Shown: one piece after another, positions 62,139-64,000 of the stretch | Numbering within the stretch: the stretch's first letter is position 1 | Layout: each line of letters opens with the position of its first letter | NCBI GenBank assembly: GCA_035550315.1 | Contig: DASZPL010000009.1 | Coordinates: 1 to 64,000 of the forward strand | Length of the DNA stretch: 64,000 nt | Source of the DNA: DASZPL01 sp035550315 | Lineage (GTDB): Bacteria > Actinomycetota > Actinomycetes > JAFAQI01 | Direction: 5' to 3' | The notes under the pieces: model-generated | The model's database searches: none | What the model was told of the DNA's origin: nothing | The model's input: only the letters and a program-made list of their open reading frames with translations | Made by a program: the position numbers and the translations under genes

Positions 62139-63257
62139 TCAGGCGTCGAGGACCTGCGCAGCGATCAGCTCGTCGAGATAACGGTCGTCCCAGTAGTTCA
62201 ATTGCAGCGACTTCGCGCGCCGGAAGTAGAGCTGGATGTCGAACTCGACGGTGAAGCCGACACCACCGAAGATCTGCACGGCGGTGGCGGTGACGTCGCG
62301 GAACGTGCGGCAGGCGAAGCTCTTCGCCATCGGCGCCAGCCGGTCGACCGGGCGGCCCTCGCTACGAGCCCAGGCCGCCTGCCACGCCAGCGTCTGGGCT
62401 CCGTCGACGCGCGTGGCGGCGTCGGAGAGGTAGTGCGCGATCGCCTGGAACGCGCCGAGTGGCTTGTCGAACTGCTCGCGGGTCTTCGCGTAGTCGACCG
62501 CCAGGTCCAGCGCAGCTCGAGCGCCGCCGACGGCCTGTGCGGCGAGCAGGGTGACGCCGTCGAGCATCGTCTGGTGCCAGGCCTCCCACACGCCGGCGCC
62601 GGAGCCCACCACGGCGGCGGCGTCGACGGCCACGTCGTCGAAGGTCACCTTGAACTGCGCGTCACCGGCCACCGTCAGCTGCTGCTCGAGTGACACCCCC
62701 GGTGCGGTCGGCTCGACCAGGACGGCCGCGACCTGCTCGCCGGCTCGGGCGAGGACGAGCATCACGTCGGCGGCTTGCGCGAATGGCACGTGCCGCTTGG
62801 TCCCCGTGAGCCGGAAGCCGGCGCCGTCGGGCGTCGCCTGCAGCGCAATCCCGGCTTCGGCGTACCCGCCGTCGGGCTCCAGCCAGGCGACGGTCGCGAT
62901 CGACGAGCCGGCGGCGATCGCCGGCAGCCACCGCTGGCGCAGTTCGGGCGAGCCGACCCGTCCGATCAACCCCGCTGCCAAGACGCATCCGGCGAAGTGC
63001 GGGCTGGTGACCAACGCCCGGCCGAACTCCTCGTAGACGATCGCGGCCTCGACCATGCTCATGCCGCTGCCGGCGTACTGCTCGTCGATCATCAAGCCGA
63101 GCACGCCGAGCTCCGCCAGCTGCTGCCACAGCGCGGGCTCGTAGCCGACCGGGTCGTTCTCCAGCTTGCGCACCACGTCCGGACCGTGGTGGCGCTCGCA
63201 CGCGCGCCGAACGGTCTCCCGCAGCAACTCCTGCTCGGAGGTGAAGTCCATGTCCAT
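62139..63257 (-). CDS. Acyl-CoA dehydrogenase
   Basis: A 372-residue acyl-CoA dehydrogenase: MDFTSEQELLRETVRRACERH, AELGVLGLMIDEQYAGSGMSMVEAAIVYEEFGRAL, AKTREQFDKPLGAFQAIAHYLSDAATRVDGAQ and QIFGGVGFTVEFDIQLYFRRAKSLQLNYWDD. The C-terminal position that carries the catalytic Glu in homotetrameric family members is not acidic here, as in steroid-type heteromeric partners, so it may need a second subunit. The ATG has GGAG upstream. It lies downstream of the ChsH1-like gene on the same strand. Confidence 0.87.
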   Translation of the reverse strand: MDMDFTSEQELLRETVRRACERHHGPDVVRKLENDPVGYEPALWQQLAELGVLGLMIDEQYAGSGMSMVEAAIVYEEFGRALVTSPHFAGCVLAAGLIGRVGSPELRQRWLPAIAAGSSIATVAWLEPDGGYAEAGIALQATPDGAGFRLTGTKRHVPFAQAADVMLVLARAGEQVAAVLVEPTAPGVSLEQQLTVAGDAQFKVTFDDVAVDAAAVVGSGAGVWEAWHQTMLDGVTLLAAQAVGGARAALDLAVDYAKTREQFDKPLGAFQAIAHYLSDAATRVDGAQTLAWQAAWARSEGRPVDRLAPMAKSFACRTFRDVTATAVQIFGGVGFTVEFDIQLYFRRAKSLQLNYWDDRYLDELIAAQVLDA

Positions 63258-63274
63258 TCGGGCTCCTACGGCTG

Positions 63275-63354
63275 CCAGGACTCGCCGCTGCGAGTCAGGG
63301 TTTCCAGGACTCGCCGCTACGAGTCAGGGTTTCCAGGACTCGCCGCTGCGAGTC
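63275..63354. repeat. Three 29-bp tandem repeats at the end of chsH1-like gene
   Basis: CCAGGACTCGCCGCTGCGAG starts copies at 63275, 63304 (one change) and 63333 (shortened), each 29 bases apart. Each holds a GACTCG/CGAGTC hairpin. The 63333 copy is inside the coding end of the ChsH1-like gene, the 63304 copy contains its stop, and the 63275 copy is intergenic. It looks like local tandem duplication of the gene's 3' end. Confidence 0.9.
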
Positions 63355-63809
63355 CATGGGTTGTCGTCGGGTGTGGTCGGCACCGCGATCCGGGCGTGGC
63401 AGGTCGTGCAGGTGCGGTCACCGACGGTCAGCGCCACGTCCACGGTGATCCAGCCGCACCCCGCCTCGTCGGTCGCCACGTCGGTGACCTGCCCGGTGAA
63501 CGTCATGGTGTCGCCCGGGAACACCGAGTCGTGCATCCGGAACGTCATCCGGCCGAGCCGGCCGCGCGGCCCGGTCCAGTCGGTCAGGTATCGCTCGAAC
63601 CAGGCCGCTTGGTTCGGGGTGTTCAGGAAGATGTCGCGCACGCCGTTGCGTTCGGTGGCGAAGTGATAGTCGTGGTGCTGCGGCCGCCAGTCGCGGGTGG
63701 CCAGCGCGCCGAGCACGACGGTGGTCGACGTGACGTCGTAGCTCAGCGCGGGCAGGGACGCGCCGACGGCGACGTCGGCCAGCAGGAGCTCGCGAGCGAC
63801 CGTGGTCAT
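63324..63809 (-). CDS. chsH1: MaoC-like steroid enoyl-CoA hydratase subunit, ChsH1-like
   Basis: A 161-residue MaoC-fold protein resembling ChsH1 (Rv3541c): ALATRDWRPQHHDYHFATERNGVRDIFLNTPNQAAWFERYLTDWTGPRGRL matches its active-site strand (D-x4-H-x-D-type motif) and the ending helix. ChsH1 with ChsH2 hydrates the short-chain sterol enoyl-CoA before Ltp2 aldol cleavage. The last codons are within the first unit of a 29-bp tandem repeat. ATG 63809 overlaps the stop of the upstream MaoC gene (ATGA), and an acyl-CoA dehydrogenase follows. Confidence 0.84.
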   Translation of the reverse strand: MTTVARELLLADVAVGASLPALSYDVTSTTVVLGALATRDWRPQHHDYHFATERNGVRDIFLNTPNQAAWFERYLTDWTGPRGRLGRMTFRMHDSVFPGDTMTFTGQVTDVATDEAGCGWITVDVALTVGDRTCTTCHARIAVPTTPDDNPWTRSGESWKP

Positions 63810-64000
63810 TGCTCGGCGTCCCGGCGGTAGCCGAACCCGGTGTAGGACTCGACCGCGACCAAATCGGAGCGCTGGTTGCGGTACTCCACATCGATCACCC
63901 AGAACCGGCCGACACCGAGTTTGGTGCGCTTCTCGTCGCTGACCGACCGCAGCCGCTGCAACGTGGTGAGCACATCACCCGGCCGCACCGGCTCGTAGAA
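63806..64000 (-). CDS. MaoC/FAS1-like dehydratase, ChsH2-like N-domain, truncated by window edge
   Basis: Only the C-terminal 64 residues are in the window: FYEPVRPGDVLTTLQRLRSVSDEKRTKLGVGRFWVIDVEYRNQ, the conserved second half of the ChsH2 MaoC domain. ChsH2 in M. tuberculosis continues into a DUF35 domain, but here the protein stops shortly after, so the DUF35 part must be separate or absent. The stop overlaps the ChsH1-like ATG. Its 5' part lies beyond 64000. Confidence 0.78.
   Translation of the reverse strand, partial: FYEPVRPGDVLTTLQRLRSVSDEKRTKLGVGRFWVIDVEYRNQRSDLVAVESYTGFGYRRDAEQ

Noticed and set aside
63275..63354. Short CRISPR-like array of three 29-bp repeats
   Set aside because: The units are directly adjacent with no spacers, one unit is coding, and there are no cas genes nearby.

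Overview
This is a 64-kb piece of a high-GC actinobacterial chromosome. The main signs are GTG/ATG starts with stop/start overlaps, several F420-type enzyme families, a WS/DGAT acyltransferase, lipoprotein and Tat signals, and above all a mycobacterial-type cholesterol side-chain catabolism locus with its repressor KstR. The species cannot be named from the sequence. Proteins are compared with families and with Mycobacterium tuberculosis genes from memory; no search was run.

Layout. 0-5 kb: an unknown truncated gene, a stand-alone cyclic-nucleotide-binding protein, a Nudix hydrolase with an LLM oxidoreductase, a DUF35/thiolase-like pair, and an NTF2-like gene flanked by two copies of a 70-bp palindromic repeat. 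5-13 kb (minus strand): a cyclase-family hydrolase, two membrane or surface proteins, and a branched-chain-amino-acid-type (Liv) ABC transporter with fused LivHM permease. 13-24 kb: F420/PPOX protein, nitronate monooxygenase, deazaflavin nitroreductase, SDR, a P450, a cupin, a large secreted esterase, two amidohydrolases and a PHP-domain protein. 24-31 kb: a second Liv system in which two permeases and two ATPases are one 1262-residue polypeptide with a basic tail. 31-44 kb: an acetoacetate-decarboxylase-like protein, a crotonase, a ferredoxin with an alcohol dehydrogenase, LLM enzymes, patatin, a Gfo/Idh/MocA protein, GT87, phosphoesterase, a PadR module and a thioesterase.

43-55 kb is the steroid locus. 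fadA5-echA19-thioesterase runs left, and cyp125-DUF35-DUF35-ltp4-ltp3-SDR-chsE4-chsE5-fadD19-kstR runs right, from one divergent control region. Together these would activate the sterol C26 terminus (CYP125, FadD19), dehydrogenate it (ChsE4/E5), hydrate it (EchA19), thiolyse it (FadA5) and feed later aldol-type cleavage (Ltp/DUF35). At 59-64 kb are an Rv3520c-like LLM enzyme, an acyl-CoA dehydrogenase and ChsH1/ChsH2-like hydratase subunits.

Regulation. Four KstR-type boxes (TNNAACNNGTTNNA or one mismatch) precede the ferredoxin, the fadA5/cyp125 divergon (two) and the Rv3520c-like gene. A second palindrome, TCTGACG-N3-CGTCAGA, occurs exactly or nearly so at four divergent promoters and as a weaker copy between the two KstR boxes at fadA5/cyp125. 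This suggests a second, unassigned TetR-type regulon entwined with KstR. Dispersed hairpin repeats, three of them sharing the CGAGTGCGACGAA core, sit between genes and in two cases supply the last codons of proteins. No intergenic stretch exceeds 300 bases. I saw no rRNA, tRNA, transposase, integrase or CRISPR array.
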